From Gibbula magus (lineage: Eukaryota; Mollusca; Gastropoda; Trochida; Trochidae), in assembly GCA_936450465.1 (NCBI GenBank), contig OW388296.1:40018023-40082022 (forward strand): a stretch of DNA of 64,000 nt. Reading direction: 5' to 3'. The translations under genes were made by a program, and so were the position numbers. Position 1 is the stretch's first letter, and every line of letters starts with the position of its first letter. This document shows, one piece after another, positions 25,500 to 39,200 of this stretch. The notes beneath the pieces were generated by a model. It ran no database searches. It saw only the letters and a list, made by a program, of their open reading frames with translations, and was not told where the DNA came from.

Positions 25500-27157
25500 A
25501 TGGGTGCGAGGAGTCTGTGGCTATTAATAGAGGAAGGATCGAGGGCCAGGAAAGTTCTACGTCTGCTCGTGTGTATTGATTGATTTGAGTTGCTCTATTT
25601 GTCTTTGTCTCCCTCTGCTGCTTGTCCCTCGTCCAGTCTTCACTAACCAACAGCTCGCCACTGGTCCTCCCTCCAGTCTTCTGCCAGACTGGTTCAGGTC
25701 CACGTCTGCTCTCCCTCCCTGCCTGCTAGCTGTTCAGTGAAGCATGTTGTGGCTTCGGTGACAGATCAACCGAGATCAGCCAGCCGGGCAGCCATTCATG
25801 AGCTGGAACTTCATTCATGACTGTTCAGCCTTAGTGGATGATTACATCAGGAGAGGATCAAGTGATATGTGTACATTCCTTCCAGGTTAGCTAGTTTATA
25901 CACCTCCATGTTTCGCGTCTGTCAGTGAGGAGCTTGTTATTGGTCGATAGAAGGGAAACTGCAAGTGATTGACCTAGCTGTCCTGTCCATTCAGTGTTTG
26001 TGTTTGTGTTTGCGCATGGTGACATTTGCCTCCGGAAATGGACTCTACCACTACGGGATCTGTGCGTCTGCTGTTGTCACAAATGGAAGAGGTTAATTCT
26101 GTGGCTGAGTAAAGCTGAGCAAGTCCTCACATCTGTACATGCTGGTTTGTAACTGCACCGACTGCTTCACTCAGAAGTCTCGGTCTCCTGGTCTGCCTGG
26201 GAACCGACATGAGGGAGAGATAAAGATTACTGGATCAAATTGAACTGTGAACATGTTGGTGGAACAGCAGAGATTAGCTCACACCTCAAGATGATAAATA
26301 ACATGTTATCACATGGGAAGATTACAGCATATATCTCCCACCCAATTTACTGTTAACTCTGGCTGCAGGAGGGGAAGTCTCTCACAGGTCAATACAAACA
26401 TCAGATATTTGAGGGCTGCAGTGGATCTCTCGCACCAGTGGGGCGAGGAAGGGTGACCGAGGAGGAGGGCATGAGAAATTGATGGTAGGCATGAGATCGT
26501 CCCGCCCCTCCCCCCCTCGGGGTTGACCACGCTCTAGGTAGGAGGATGTTATCTCTGCATGTGCAGCACGCAGCTGGATGTATGTGTGTAGTCGCTGACG
26601 CAGCCTTCAGAGCCTATTCAAGCTGAGTGAGTCCGTCACTGCCAGGATCAGACCGAGTGTGAATCATGGTCTCAACATAGCCTGCAAGTATTTTGGAGGC
26701 ACTCTCAGATTCGTTCTGTGATATTTCTATGCAAGTTCCGCAGTCTGGAAACAAGCAGTTGTTATATTGTATTGTTATCAAAACAAGCTCAGTCTGGCCA
26801 GGCTTTAGATCTCCATGTGATGTGTCAGTAATCGTTTGTGTGGAGATATTTCAAAGAGAAGGTGATTTTTTGTGTGGTCACACAGTTATCATACACGGAA
26901 ACCCGGACTAGGATTACATTTCTCAAAATTCCATATTTAAATCGCCTGCTTCAACCCCGGAATACCAATGCATTTGATGTTCCATTACTGAAGTGAGGAG
27001 TTGGGAACCATTGGGAATATGTGATGTGATATTGTGCTATCATCTGCTTCTGTAAGAGAGTTACCAACGGTCAATTTGATTCTCCACTGGAGGACATTGA
27101 AAAGTCTTGTTGCTATGACATAACTTCCGTGGTGTTGTGACGGAGGCAGAAGCAGCA
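25500..27157 (+). promoter_or_regulatory. Putative srGAP leader and promoter region
   Basis: Base composition becomes richer in G and C than the flanks, with several CTCCCTCC-type pyrimidine runs. No long frame is present, but several short upstream ATG frames are. The stretch ends directly at the ATG of the candidate first coding exon. I infer that it holds the transcription start and 5' leader, possibly as more than one exon: CCAGGTTAGC at 25882 and GAGGTTAATT at 26091 could act as donors. No TATA box or other decisive element was found, so this is positional inference. Confidence 0.3.
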
Positions 27158-27239
27158 ATGCCTGCCATGAACAGGTACTCTCTGTTCGCCTGCACTAAAC
27201 CTGAAGAAGATTTCGTCTCAGAGCTTCCACATATTTTCG
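27158..27239 (+). CDS. srgap: Candidate first coding exon of srGAP
   Basis: The ATG at 27158 opens MPAMNRYSLFACTKPEEDFV and continues to ...LPHIF, 27 codons in all. It ends with one spare G before a good donor, GTATGTAG. The next clear exon (32897) begins with AT and then ATC, so the join makes GAT (Asp) and keeps srGAP in frame as D-IRAQL. A second ATG three codons in (27167) could also serve. The peptide does not resemble the lysine-rich N-terminus (KKDKEI...EY...QVKEI) usual before IRAQL in srGAPs. It may therefore be an alternative first exon, or the match may be luck: a one-in-three phase agreement plus a donor is modest evidence. Confidence 0.45.
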
Positions 27240-30200
27240 GTATGTAGAGATTGAAAATTGAAAACTATGGTTGTTTAGGTTATGATAACGAACTTATTCA
27301 CCCTTTCAATAAACGTTTAATGTTTTAGATGTATTCTATATTTCATTGACATCAGTTGTATGCCTCTCCAAATTATCTTGATTCATTTGTTCATCAATGC
27401 ACTGGCTGTGTTACTGTACACCACATTGTTGTGACAATACATGTTGTTTACATTTCACCCACATATTTCCTGAACTGTCAAATATATGTCAACCCTCATA
27501 TATATATAATATAATTCATCATAAATCAAGTTTGTCGATATTTCACTGAACTGAATCATTGACATGGTTAGTATGCCAATGTTGATTGTAAATTTCCTGA
27601 AATGTTAAATAGGTCGACCATCATTGAAAAAACCTAATCGCCAATAATAAGTCATTGGTATTTGAATTCTTGAATTGTCAGATATTTGTTGACGGTCATT
27701 AAAGTCTTATTCGTTATTCATCATATTCCCTGGTTTTCAACTGAATTCTTTAACTACTTCAATTAAATATTCAGTTTGTGAGTTCATATTTCCTGAATCG
27801 TCAATGTATGTCAAGCAATGAAACACAATTCATTACCAGACAATCAAATCTATAATGTCGCACTGAAGCAGAGTCTAACGTCGTTATGTAGTACAGGTAA
27901 TGTGCTGAGTTCAGGTGACACAGAATCGATGGAAATCATTGAAGCGCGAAAGTGGACAAGGTGGGTTAGTGCTGACGCGAATAAAAACCAAAGTGAGGCT
28001 GATGTAAACATGACGGAGGCCATTGTCTTATACCCGACCTAGTGATCTCAACTCATTGTTAATTCATGTCAAATAACACAAGCAACTTTGAACTTAATTG
28101 CTGTGGTCTCATTGACATTTGCGTTGTCTTGGAAAATGTTTTTTGCTTTGTCAGTTGCAGCCATGAGGTTATTGATTTTCCTGTGTTATATGTTGTGAGA
28201 AACTTTGTGCTTGAGAAGGTTCACGTTTATAAATATCAATTTGTCATGCTTGATGATTTCATTGAAAAGTTTTTAAATCGTCAAATTGCTATGTGGCAGA
28301 TGTTATAATTTGATTATGGAATGATACTGTAGTGTAAGGTGTTCAATTATTGATGGCGAGTGTCAGATTTGACTGTTGATAAGATTTTGGTTGTCATTTG
28401 TCAGAGAATATCTCATGAATATTTCATGTACAATATCCTCATGTGTAAATAATTCATTCTTATTAGACTGTGAGGTGATCAACACTGAATATCAAAGTAT
28501 CTCTAGTAGAGGTTAACTGTTTCATGTATTCCACCATCTGTGATGAATCTTTTCCTGATAAAAAAATGTCTTAAAAGTGATTAGGAAATGAGAGCCTACG
28601 TTTATACAGCACATAGGTTGTCATACATTTTCAACTAAGCCAAACTTGCATGATAATCTGTTGTATTACTTACCCTGAATATACAGTGTATTTAATAATA
28701 AATATGCAAGAGATAGCGGTTAGAATGTTAGAAAATAGATATAAATGTTAAAGTTTGGGTTGGGTGGCGCAATCGTAACTAGGTTTGTCTATTGCTCCAC
28801 TTCAGTTAGGTTTGGGTGCAAGTTTACTGTGAGCACAGTACCAACCAAGTTCCAGCCATTTAATACGTATACGTTTCACTGCAATGCAAAGCTTCATTGG
28901 CACTGCAGGTTTTCTCCCTGCAATGTTACTCGATACGTTTATAGATATACTACTGGAGAGGGGTGTTAAACCCCAATGTCGTAGCTTAATACAACTCAAT
29001 GTAGAATTTCAATGTTGAGATCACCGCTAATATTGTCCAATCGACAATAAACAATAACTCACTCACTATATGTTTAGAGAGTGAAGACTAGAATAATGTT
29101 TGTAAAATCTATGGATATATGAGGGTTGTTAAACTGAATATAATCTCACCTTACCTCAATGTAGAAGATCATTGTTGTGATTGCCACTAATGCTGCAATA
29201 TTGCCCAAGCGGCAATAAAGGTATATGTTTAGAGAGTGAAGACTAGAATAATGTTCGTAAAGACTATGTGCAAGTCTACAGGAGATCCATGTACTGTTAA
29301 GTGTGGAAGATTAGCTTCTATTGTTGTGGCGTGACCTGGCTGAAACTGATACAAGTGAAGTCTGGAAGTCCTGTTGTTCAGTGAATAGTCCACACATCAT
29401 CCTAGCTGAGTGGAGACAAATACCAACAAATCATGATAATGAGCTTTGGGCTCTAAACATAGTTCACTTAAATTTGGAAATAGATTTGACTTAAATGTCA
29501 AGCTGTTTAATACTTTTCACCTGTTTAAGGGAAATAAACAATTAAACATAGTGGACCAATTTCCCCAAAATTCCATATTTCAAGTCATGGAAATTAGACT
29601 GGCATTTTGTCATGTTACGAGTTATGCGGCAAGTGTTCGGATATCCGCCACCCTGGCAGTGAACTGCTCTCAGATGGTATACTGGATTCATATACTGGGT
29701 TCATATACTGGGAGCATATACTGGCCCAGATGGTGGACAGACGTCCTTCCTCCCGTAGGCTAGCTGGAAGAGATTTTAGTTGAGGTTTTGAGTCTGTGGT
29801 TGGGTGCTTCAGAAACTGATAACCCTCACTGAGAGTTGGGAATTATCACGATCACTGAAAACCATGGAAATTATGTTGTTCAGCACGTTCAGTGTATTCT
29901 GTACCATGTGTCTGATGATGATCCTGGCCTCTGGATTTGACATGTTCGATAATTCTTATTGATTTAGGCTGAGCATGTAACTGATAGAATCGTCTCGATG
30001 CAGAGTCATTATTTCAGGACTAATTGGTCTTGTATCCATTGAATAACTGATTTGTTGTGTTCATCCTGGTTACTGACGAGAATCTACAAGTTTGGACATT
30101 GTAAGCAAATGTTGACTGTAAATGTGGCCTCATAATTCCAAATAGTCATTATTTATCTTCCACTCCATCTTCGAAGTATGATATATAGTCTCTAAAAAAG

Positions 30201-33200
30201 GAAATTTACACTTGACAAGAGCCTAAATGTCTGAATTCTTTGAGGATCTATTCCAATATTTGATAAAGTAATCTGCTTATTTAATATATTTGTTTAAAAG
30301 ATATTTCTCATCGACGCCCATGTCCTTTGAATGCATAAATTTTCATCTGTCTAATACTCATCCTAATTGGTCAATTCTGGTTGTCCTTGGTTTATAGACC
30401 CTGCACTTCATCCACAGCTGCCAAACTGGCCCCAAGTACAAGGCTTACAGGGGAAAATATTCCAAAATAGACTACTTTCCTTCCTACATCCTTTGTTAAT
30501 AAATATTGATTAAGTTGTGCCTCCAGTAGCATTTCTTGGGTGAACATCATGAGACAAACCATTAATGCCAGAAATCTGAATTTGTCAGGAAAGGTCGCCA
30601 GACATAGGTCAGAGTATCTATAATTAGATGCGGATGTTCTGAATGAAAGTCTTTTCTTTTCTTTTCTTTTTCAACTTTTCTGTGAGTAGTCCGGTAAAAC
30701 TAAACTCAACAAAATGTGGAAGATGGGATCTTGACCATTAAAAAGTGTTTGAAAAGCATCCGACTGAAATTTCACCACTTTGTGATGTGTGACGTTGCTG
30801 GTAGTTCAGAAATTAAATGGAACCTCTAATAGAACAGTTAGTGTGACAGTCATCCTGTTGTCAGTACGTATATTGTGAATCAACACGTAGTTGACATTAA
30901 ATTATCTCCACTTGAATTGATCATATGTCACTGTGGAGTGGTTTAATAAATCAAACGATAATTAATATTTGAGACAGGAAGCATTGTCATTGTAGGAAAG
31001 GCAAAAGGAAAATACGTTGTGTTAGGAAGGAAAGGATATATGTTTCAAATAACTGCGCTTTTCTTGAGGATGATTTTATCTTTCTGGTCACACATCAGAA
31101 AGAGGCTGACAAGACTTGAATGTCCAACATGAGGTTATTTGAAATAACAATAATGATGATAATTGTAGGTCACTTGTTTAGTGTTCACACATTTGTATGC
31201 TCAAAGGCTATAGGATGAAAGTTTTTGGGATGAAGAATTGGGAGAAAAAAAACAGGGCAGTTCAAACAGATAACAGATCATAATAAACCATGTTTTACCA
31301 TATTTCCCCAAATACAACCCCAGGGTTCTATTTTGTTCAGCACCCCTTACCTCAAGGTTTTATTCGAGGACTGGGTTATTTTTTTATAAATATACAGTAA
31401 GTTGTAAAGGTTTTATTCGAGGACTGGGTTCTATTTGATATATATACAGTAAGTTGTAAGGACAGTTTCACAGTGGCTGTAGTATATCAGAAAGATTTCT
31501 CAGCAAACGTGTCATCTTGACAGAAGGCACAGATGACCATCTTACCACCAACCTTGTTTTCTTTGGATGATTGTGATGCCTTTTATCTTCTTTTGACGTG
31601 TGATATGCATATTTCCCCATCATTTAGTTCACTGGTTGAAGTGTTTATAAAAGTTTCACTCAGATACTGAAAAGTGTTTATATTCTTGTTAGTCTAATGG
31701 ATAACAGTCCGAGAGATAACATTTGTGGGATTCCAGAGCAAAAATAGAAACTGATAGAAGATTCTCTGAAACCATGATGGATATGGGTAGTATGTTGATG
31801 TTGGGTTCATTGTACATCCAAGATGGCAAGATAATAAAGAATATTTGAATGAATAATATTAGTTTGAATTGTTTAGATTTCCCCAAATTTAGGGATATAA
31901 GCAGTATATGGGTATACAGGGTTCTATCGCTGGCTTTCCGCCATCTTGTTTTTTTTGCTTTATGTGATATCCTGTATTGACACCTATGTTCTCTGTACAG
32001 ATATCCTGTATTGACACCTATGTTCTCTGTACAGATATCCTGTATTGACACCTATGTTCTCTGTACAGATATCCTGTATTGACACCTATGTTCTCTGTAC
32101 AGATATCCTGTATTGACACCTATGTTCTCTGTACAGATATCCTGTATTCACACCTATGTTCTCTGTACAGATATCCTGTATTGACACCTATGTTCTCTGT
32201 ACAGATATCCTGTATTGACACCTATGTTCTCTGTACAGATATCCTGTATTGACACCTATGTTCTCTGTACAGATATCCTGTATTGACACCTATGTTCTCT
32301 GTACAGATATCCTGTATTGACACCTATGTTCTCTGTATACAGATATCCTGTATTGACACCTATGTTCTCTGTATACAGATATCCTGTATTAACACCTATG
32401 TTCTCTGTACAGATATCCTGTATTGACACCTATGTTCTCTGTACAGAAATCCTGTATTGACACCTATGTTCTCTGTACAGATATCCTGTATTCACACCTA
32501 TGTTCTCTGTACAGATATCCTGTATTGACACCTATGTTCTCTGTACAGATATCCTGTATTGACACCTATGTTCTCTGTATACAGATATCCTGTATTGACA
32601 CCTATGTTCTCTGTATACAGATATCCTGTATTAACACCTATGTTCTCTGTACAGATATTCTGTATTGACACCTATGTTCTCTGTATACAGATATCCTGTA
32701 TTGACACCTATGTTCTCTGTATACAGATATCCTGTATTAACACCTATGTTCTCTGTACAGATATCCTGTATTGACACCTATGTTCTCTGTACAGATATCC
32801 TGTATTGACACCTATGTTCTCTGTACAGATATCCTGTATTGACACCTATGTTCTCTGTACAGATATCTTGTATTGACACCTATGTTCTCTGTACAGATAT
32901 CCGGGCGCAGCTAGCTGACCAGCTGAAATGTCTGGAGAACAAGTTGGAGATCCAGGTGGCCATCGTGGCAGAGCTGCAGGAGTTCTTCAAGCGGCGAGCA
33001 GAGGTTGAGCTCGAGTACTCCAAGAGCCTTGATAAACTTGTCCGACAGATGATCACGCGTCATCGGGCAGAAAAACAAAAGTGAGTATTTATTAGTGACA
33101 GTACATAATAGTCTGTAGTTGTGGGCTGCTGTTGAGGTGTGATCCTGATCCAACCAGGTACCCAGGAAAACTGCTTCAGTAGATGTCACATCACATTTTA

Positions 33201-36200
33201 AATTTATTGACATGCATCTAATGTAACAACTGCCAAATATTCTGTTAATGCAGCATACAGAACATACCTTTCAATTAAAGTATATCTCAGATAAATCAGA
33301 TATGCAGAAGCTGACAGGGATATAATAAACTAATGTTGTCTTCCTATTCCTAGCAGCTACATAGTTAGAGTCTTGTGTAGATATATTTCCATTGTCACAC
33401 TAAACCCCATCCAACGCATAGGCTTTAGCATAGGAAACAGGCATTGCTGATAGTAATTTTATCATTCCATTACGACCAGGTACCCAGCTATGTTGCTGTT
33501 TAGAAATATTTTCATCGTTTGTAGCCAGAGTCATGTAGTAATTGAGTTGCATGGAACCAATACACTTCTCGAATTACAGCTTAGATCGTTAAGTGTATAA
33601 TGTGTGATGATTAGTTAATGAGGGGTTGGCTCATTATCCTGGAATGAATAATAAGTTCAGTGAAGACAGATTCATTGCTACCAAAATGATTCCTTCACAG
33701 AATTGTAGTAGAGTTTTGCAGCAAATGGCTGTGATACTGCTGAAGCGGCTTTAAACAATAACTCACTCACTGTAGTAGAGTTTAAACTAACATATCATCC
33801 TAATAACTATTGTTTTGAATTTACCTTACCATGGGCTATTGCATATTCACTATGTTTACAGATCCAAGATTGCCATATTTATTTTTAAAAAGTGACATAT
33901 TAGAAATGGGCCTAATTTAAAGTATCCCAAATTGCATAATAATATCTAAACTAAGGAGCTTCTGTTAATCATTTAAAATGAGTAATGTTCTTCGATTTGA
34001 GGATATTTGTTTCTGGATATATAGAGACTATTACATTGTTTTTGCCGAATATCATTTCTATCTCATCTCGTGGAGTGAAAAAGTGATATTTTCACGAGTG
34101 GCACAGCCACTCGTGAAAATGTCACTTTCTCACTCCACGAGATGAGATAGAAATGATATTCGGCAAAAACAATGAGATGGTCTATTTATTATATAACTTT
34201 AATCTGCATAAAACAATTAAAACGTGACATTGAAAGGTGAGAGCGGTCTTGATTGTCATAATCCTAACAACTCCCCGTTATACGTTCACGGTTAATGCAG
34301 TGAGAAAATAATTCGACTGAAATAAGTCAATATTTAAAACAGGACAATGTTTTACAAAAATAAATCTGTTGTGAATGTTTATTTACGGTACCATCTAGTC
34401 AAGTGAAGATGCCTATGACATTGAAAAACGCAAGTTTTGTCGTTATTTCAAACGCGAAGTGATACACATCATACAGCGAGTGACGTTCGTTATTGTCTGT
34501 CACATACCTCTCGCCTCACCAACTTTTTCAAGAGTAAAAGAAATACTATGTAACATATCAACAATAAATGAAGTTCAGAGAGTTAAGGAATATCGAATAT
34601 GATATTAACACCACAAAAGGTCAACAGTCATTGACTGAAACATCACAACATTGGCGTTCACCGTAAGACGTGGAAAGCAAGGGAGGTAATCACTTTACAA
34701 AGGGAGATAATCATGAAAAGTAATTCCGGCCATACGTTAGTCACTGCAGTGAAAATATAAGTTATATTTTCACTGCAGTGAAAATATGACTTTCTACTGC
34801 TTATGTGCAAATATGGATTATATTTTCATCGTATAATCACATATTTCATTGCTAGTTATATAATAAATATATATATCTATAATCTATCGATAATCTATCT
34901 GAAATTCCAAGCTGAAGAGCTCATTGCAAGGCATCTGTGTACAAAGATAAGAGTAATGAATGGATATATACAGAGATATATAGAGATATACAGATATATA
35001 GAGTGACTTCTTCAAGCTGCCCTCTCTGATTTCTAACTCATAGATAAGGTTCACTGAAATAAAACAAGATTCTGTTTAGGTCTAAGTCAGTTTGGACAAA
35101 TACAGCAAGTCATTGTTTACGTGAGGAGAACCTAAATAACTTCAATGTTTAGGGACAGATAGTGTGGTGGTGAGTTGGGCTCCAAATATTTTATTTTTTT
35201 ATCTTCCAGGCTCCAGTAATTGAAAAAAGTGCCATTTATCTTGATAGTTAAACATGATTCTCATGCTTTGAAGTTTTAATTGGTTAGAATCTATGATATA
35301 TGACATCCCATCCCATCCCATCCCATCACCTCACGTCCCATCACATCACATCACATCACGTCCCATCACATCACATCCCATCCCATCTCATCCCATCCCA
35401 TCCCATTCCGTCCCATCCCATTCCGTCCCATCCCTTCACATCACATCACATCACGTCACATCACATCACGTCACGTCACGTCACGTCACGTCACGTCACG
35501 TCACGTCACGTCACGTCACGTCACGTCACGTCACGTCACGTCACGTCACGTCACGTCACGTCACGTCACGTCACGTCACGTCACGTCACGTCACGTCACG
35601 TCACGTCACGTCACGTCACGTCACGTCACGTCACGTCACGTCACATCCAATCCATCCCTACCCATTCCGTCCCATCCCATCCCATTCCGTCCCATCCCTT
35701 CACATCACATCACATCACATCCCATTCCGTCCCATCCCATCCCATTCCGTCCCATCCCTTCACATCACATCCCATCCCATCCCATCCCATCCCATCCCAT
35801 CCCATCCCATCCCTTCACATCCCATCCCATTCCGTCCCATCCCTTCACATCACATCACATCACATCACATCACGTCACGTCCCATCCCTTCACATCACAT
35901 CACATCACATCACCACATCACATCACATCACATCACATCACATCACATCACATTCCATTCCGTCCCATCCCTTCACATCACATCACATCACATCACATCA
36001 CATCACATCACATCACATCACATCATTATCTTCATGTTTTGGTTATATCTCAGTTTTGAGGTACCATATTTGCCAGGGGCTGAGAGACCTTGTATTGAAA
36101 CGTGCTTGAAAATCACCATGTCTATATATACACAGTACAGTTTGGTTGAATCCTGCATGAACTCCATTGCTCACGTACCATGTTTGATTGGTTATTTCAA

Positions 36201-39200
36201 GCCAAGATTTGTCATACATATATATTATTAAACACAACTAGGAATTAGAGTTTAATCTGGATATGTACTTCTTGAAATTTTCTCCAAGATTCATACATTT
36301 TAAAATGTTTACGTTTGAGAATATCGGACCCTTACTGTAATGACTCAGAACAACAATATTTAGGAAGCATCAAAATGTTTCACCGAACACTATATCACCT
36401 TTCAGTCTGGCCATTAAGTCCAGCGGTTACCAACAGGTCATGTTTCTTCACCATAATGGACAAATATTTGTCTACTATATCAGATCTCTCTATGAGGGGG
36501 AGATAACTCTCATCCTGGAACCCTCTTCTGATATGAAATGCCAGAAGTAAATTGAATCTGTCAACAAACGGCTCTCATTATACAGAATGTTTGCTTTTGT
36601 TGTTGGATAACATCAGCACTTGGTTGTCGTGTGCCCTCCGACATGATTGTCATGCAGGTATTTAGGAACTAGAGAGCCTGGATACCATGGCCTTGTGTTT
36701 GTAGACCTGATACCACTGATACGTCATGTGCTTGAGACAGCTTGAGTGATTCAACCAGGACCAGATAAGTAAATGGGATACGTAAGAGCTTAGTCATGTT
36801 GCTTCCAATATACTTGTGTCGTATGTTTCGGCGAAGTTCATATATCTTGAATTTCACAGGCTTCTTCATATTTATTGTGTCCCCTGCAAAGCTTTGCGGG
36901 AGACATAATGTTTTCGCCTCCGTCCGTGATTCTGTGATTCCGAAATGCTTTCGTTTCCGGGCCATATCTAAAAAACGTTTTTAGTAGGGCTGTGTATTGC
37001 CTCATATTTTGTATTGCGATACGTATTGCTGAACTGTAATGTATTGCAATACGTACCACAATATATTGCAAGATCCTCTGACAATGAGATATTTCTCTAG
37101 AAACCATTTTAACTAGTGCCAATGATATTGCAACATACTAAATGAACTCTACATTCAATTTCTATACTTCATTTTGCATTTTAAACAAGACACATTTGAT
37201 AAAATGACTTTCAGAAATTTATAAAGATCATTTGTAATACAGTTCAACAGACATTCTAGCACTTATAATAATTTTCGTTGTACAAGTTAAGCCAGTAAAT
37301 GTGCCTTTTACAAGATAAATGAATAAATTTGACTTAATATTTGTTGGTGCAATATATTGCAATATGAAAATCTTATTGCAATACATGTATTGCACAACTC
37401 TGTATTGCAATATATTGGTATTGCAATAATATTGCACAGCCTTAGTTTTTACGAAACTTGGTATGTGGTTAGACCTAGTGGTGGAGTGGTGCCTTTTGCT
37501 ACTATGTAAGGTTATTGTGATTTATATATTTTTTCTGGTTTCCATGCAAACAGTTTGAACTTAGTGCACGAGGGGGTAGTGACCTTTTCCGACCCCTTTC
37601 TCAAAATCTATACAGTATTTTTTCACGAAACCTGGTTTCCATGGAAACGGTTTGAATTAGTGCATATAGGGATAAGGAATCTTTTCGGACCTCTATCTCA
37701 AAATCATAAGTGAAAAATAATGTCAAGAGGGCAAGGTTGGATTGAAAGTTGGAGCGGGGGACATCACAGTGCATCACATGCACATATTTTTTTTTTTTCC
37801 TGTGAAAAATGATGGATCAATTACATGATCTTTCAACAATGATTAATAACACTAGATGAGAAATTTCATTTCACAAACTGAGATGGAGCTTTGATTTTAA
37901 AGGGCTTACCGGTATTGATATTATGTTGAATTACATTTAAATTCAATTTTGATGCTGAGTATTCATGTGAAACTTTGGGTGATTAGTTTTAAAATATGTG
38001 GCATTATAGGAATCCTGTATTATTGATTAAAAGTGCTGAACTATTTAGGAAAGATTTTATGGATAATGGCATAGCAATGTTGACAATTCAAAAATTATGT
38101 TTTGTTTCATCGATCTTGAAATGAACCAGATATAATCTGGAAAAGTGCGGAGCTGCAGCATGGCTTAAAGAAATTGAGCTGAAATGAAAATATCATTTTT
38201 GAAAAAGAAATTGCATTAAATATTCTAGCACCTGTATCAATTTACAAATCCAAAGTAAGCAGTACTTGAGTTGAGCCCCTTGCCGATGGGTGATATGCTT
38301 ATCGGTCATGAGATACACAAGTACCCACTAATGTACATGCTGATTCATCTGTCTCTCCAAACGATTAATCCGTTCCTGCAACTCGCCAGGAAGCCAACAA
38401 ATGACCGGAAACTTCCAGATATTGGGACAGGTGCTTATCATACCAGATCCCGGCATCCCGGGCTGGTAAACTAGCAGCAACTTGCTCTATGAAATGTCCT
38501 CATCATTGCATGATCGGTTGTATCACATGCTTTTGGAGTTAAGGTACAACACTTCAGTTGTTTCATGTGCTCTAAGAGTTAAGGTACAACACATCACTTG
38601 TATCATGTGCTCTAGGAGATAAGGTACAACACATCAGTTGTATCATGTGCTCTAGAAGTTAAGTTATAAGATTAATTATTGCTGATATTCTGCATTTCCT
38701 ATATACATATAATTCTTATCAAGTGTATATCCCCACCAGGAGTATGGTAAGTCTGAAAGATAAGCTGCTGCCAGGAGCCTGGTTTATCCTGGATGATCTA
38801 TCTGTCCAGGAAGTGGTTGCCAGTATCACTCTGCATCAGCTGAATCATGAACCTACACATCTATGTCTCCACTCAATCTCCCAGATTCTCCAACTATTCA
38901 CACCATGTTGATGGATTCTCTTGGTGCTTATAGCAAATGCTTGAAACCTGGTGCTACCGTGGCCAGGTGACGAGGGAATTCGTAATCTTCTGTAATGGGT
39001 CCACTCAATAGTATTTTTATGTGTTATTTTATGTCAATACTGACATCGTTATAAGAAAACACTGGTTGACGTATAATAGGAAACATTTTACTATTGAAGA
39101 GTATCTTGAATTGTATTCAACACCCTGTACCACAAGGGACTGACAATTGTTTAACTATATAACCAAAATCGCGATTTAAACGCAAATTCAGATATTAAAG

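Noticed and set aside
32423..32774. Repetitive frames reading CIDTYVLC-type units
   Set aside because: They are read-through of the 34-bp minisatellite; periodic frames follow from the repeat and change phase where two-base insertions occur.
27240..32890. A conventional srGAP first exon with a KKDKEI-type start
   Set aside because: I looked for it upstream of 32897 and found no matching stretch; it may be outside the window, so its absence is not claimed.
31966..32896. A CRISPR-like look of regular repeats
   Set aside because: Units are contiguous with no unique spacers, and the context is an animal gene intron.
35293..36231. 312- and 269-codon frames rich in His, Ser, Pro and Thr
   Set aside because: They are translations of a 5-bp satellite, which is open in several frames because the unit creates no stop; no start context, domain or splice structure supports a protein.
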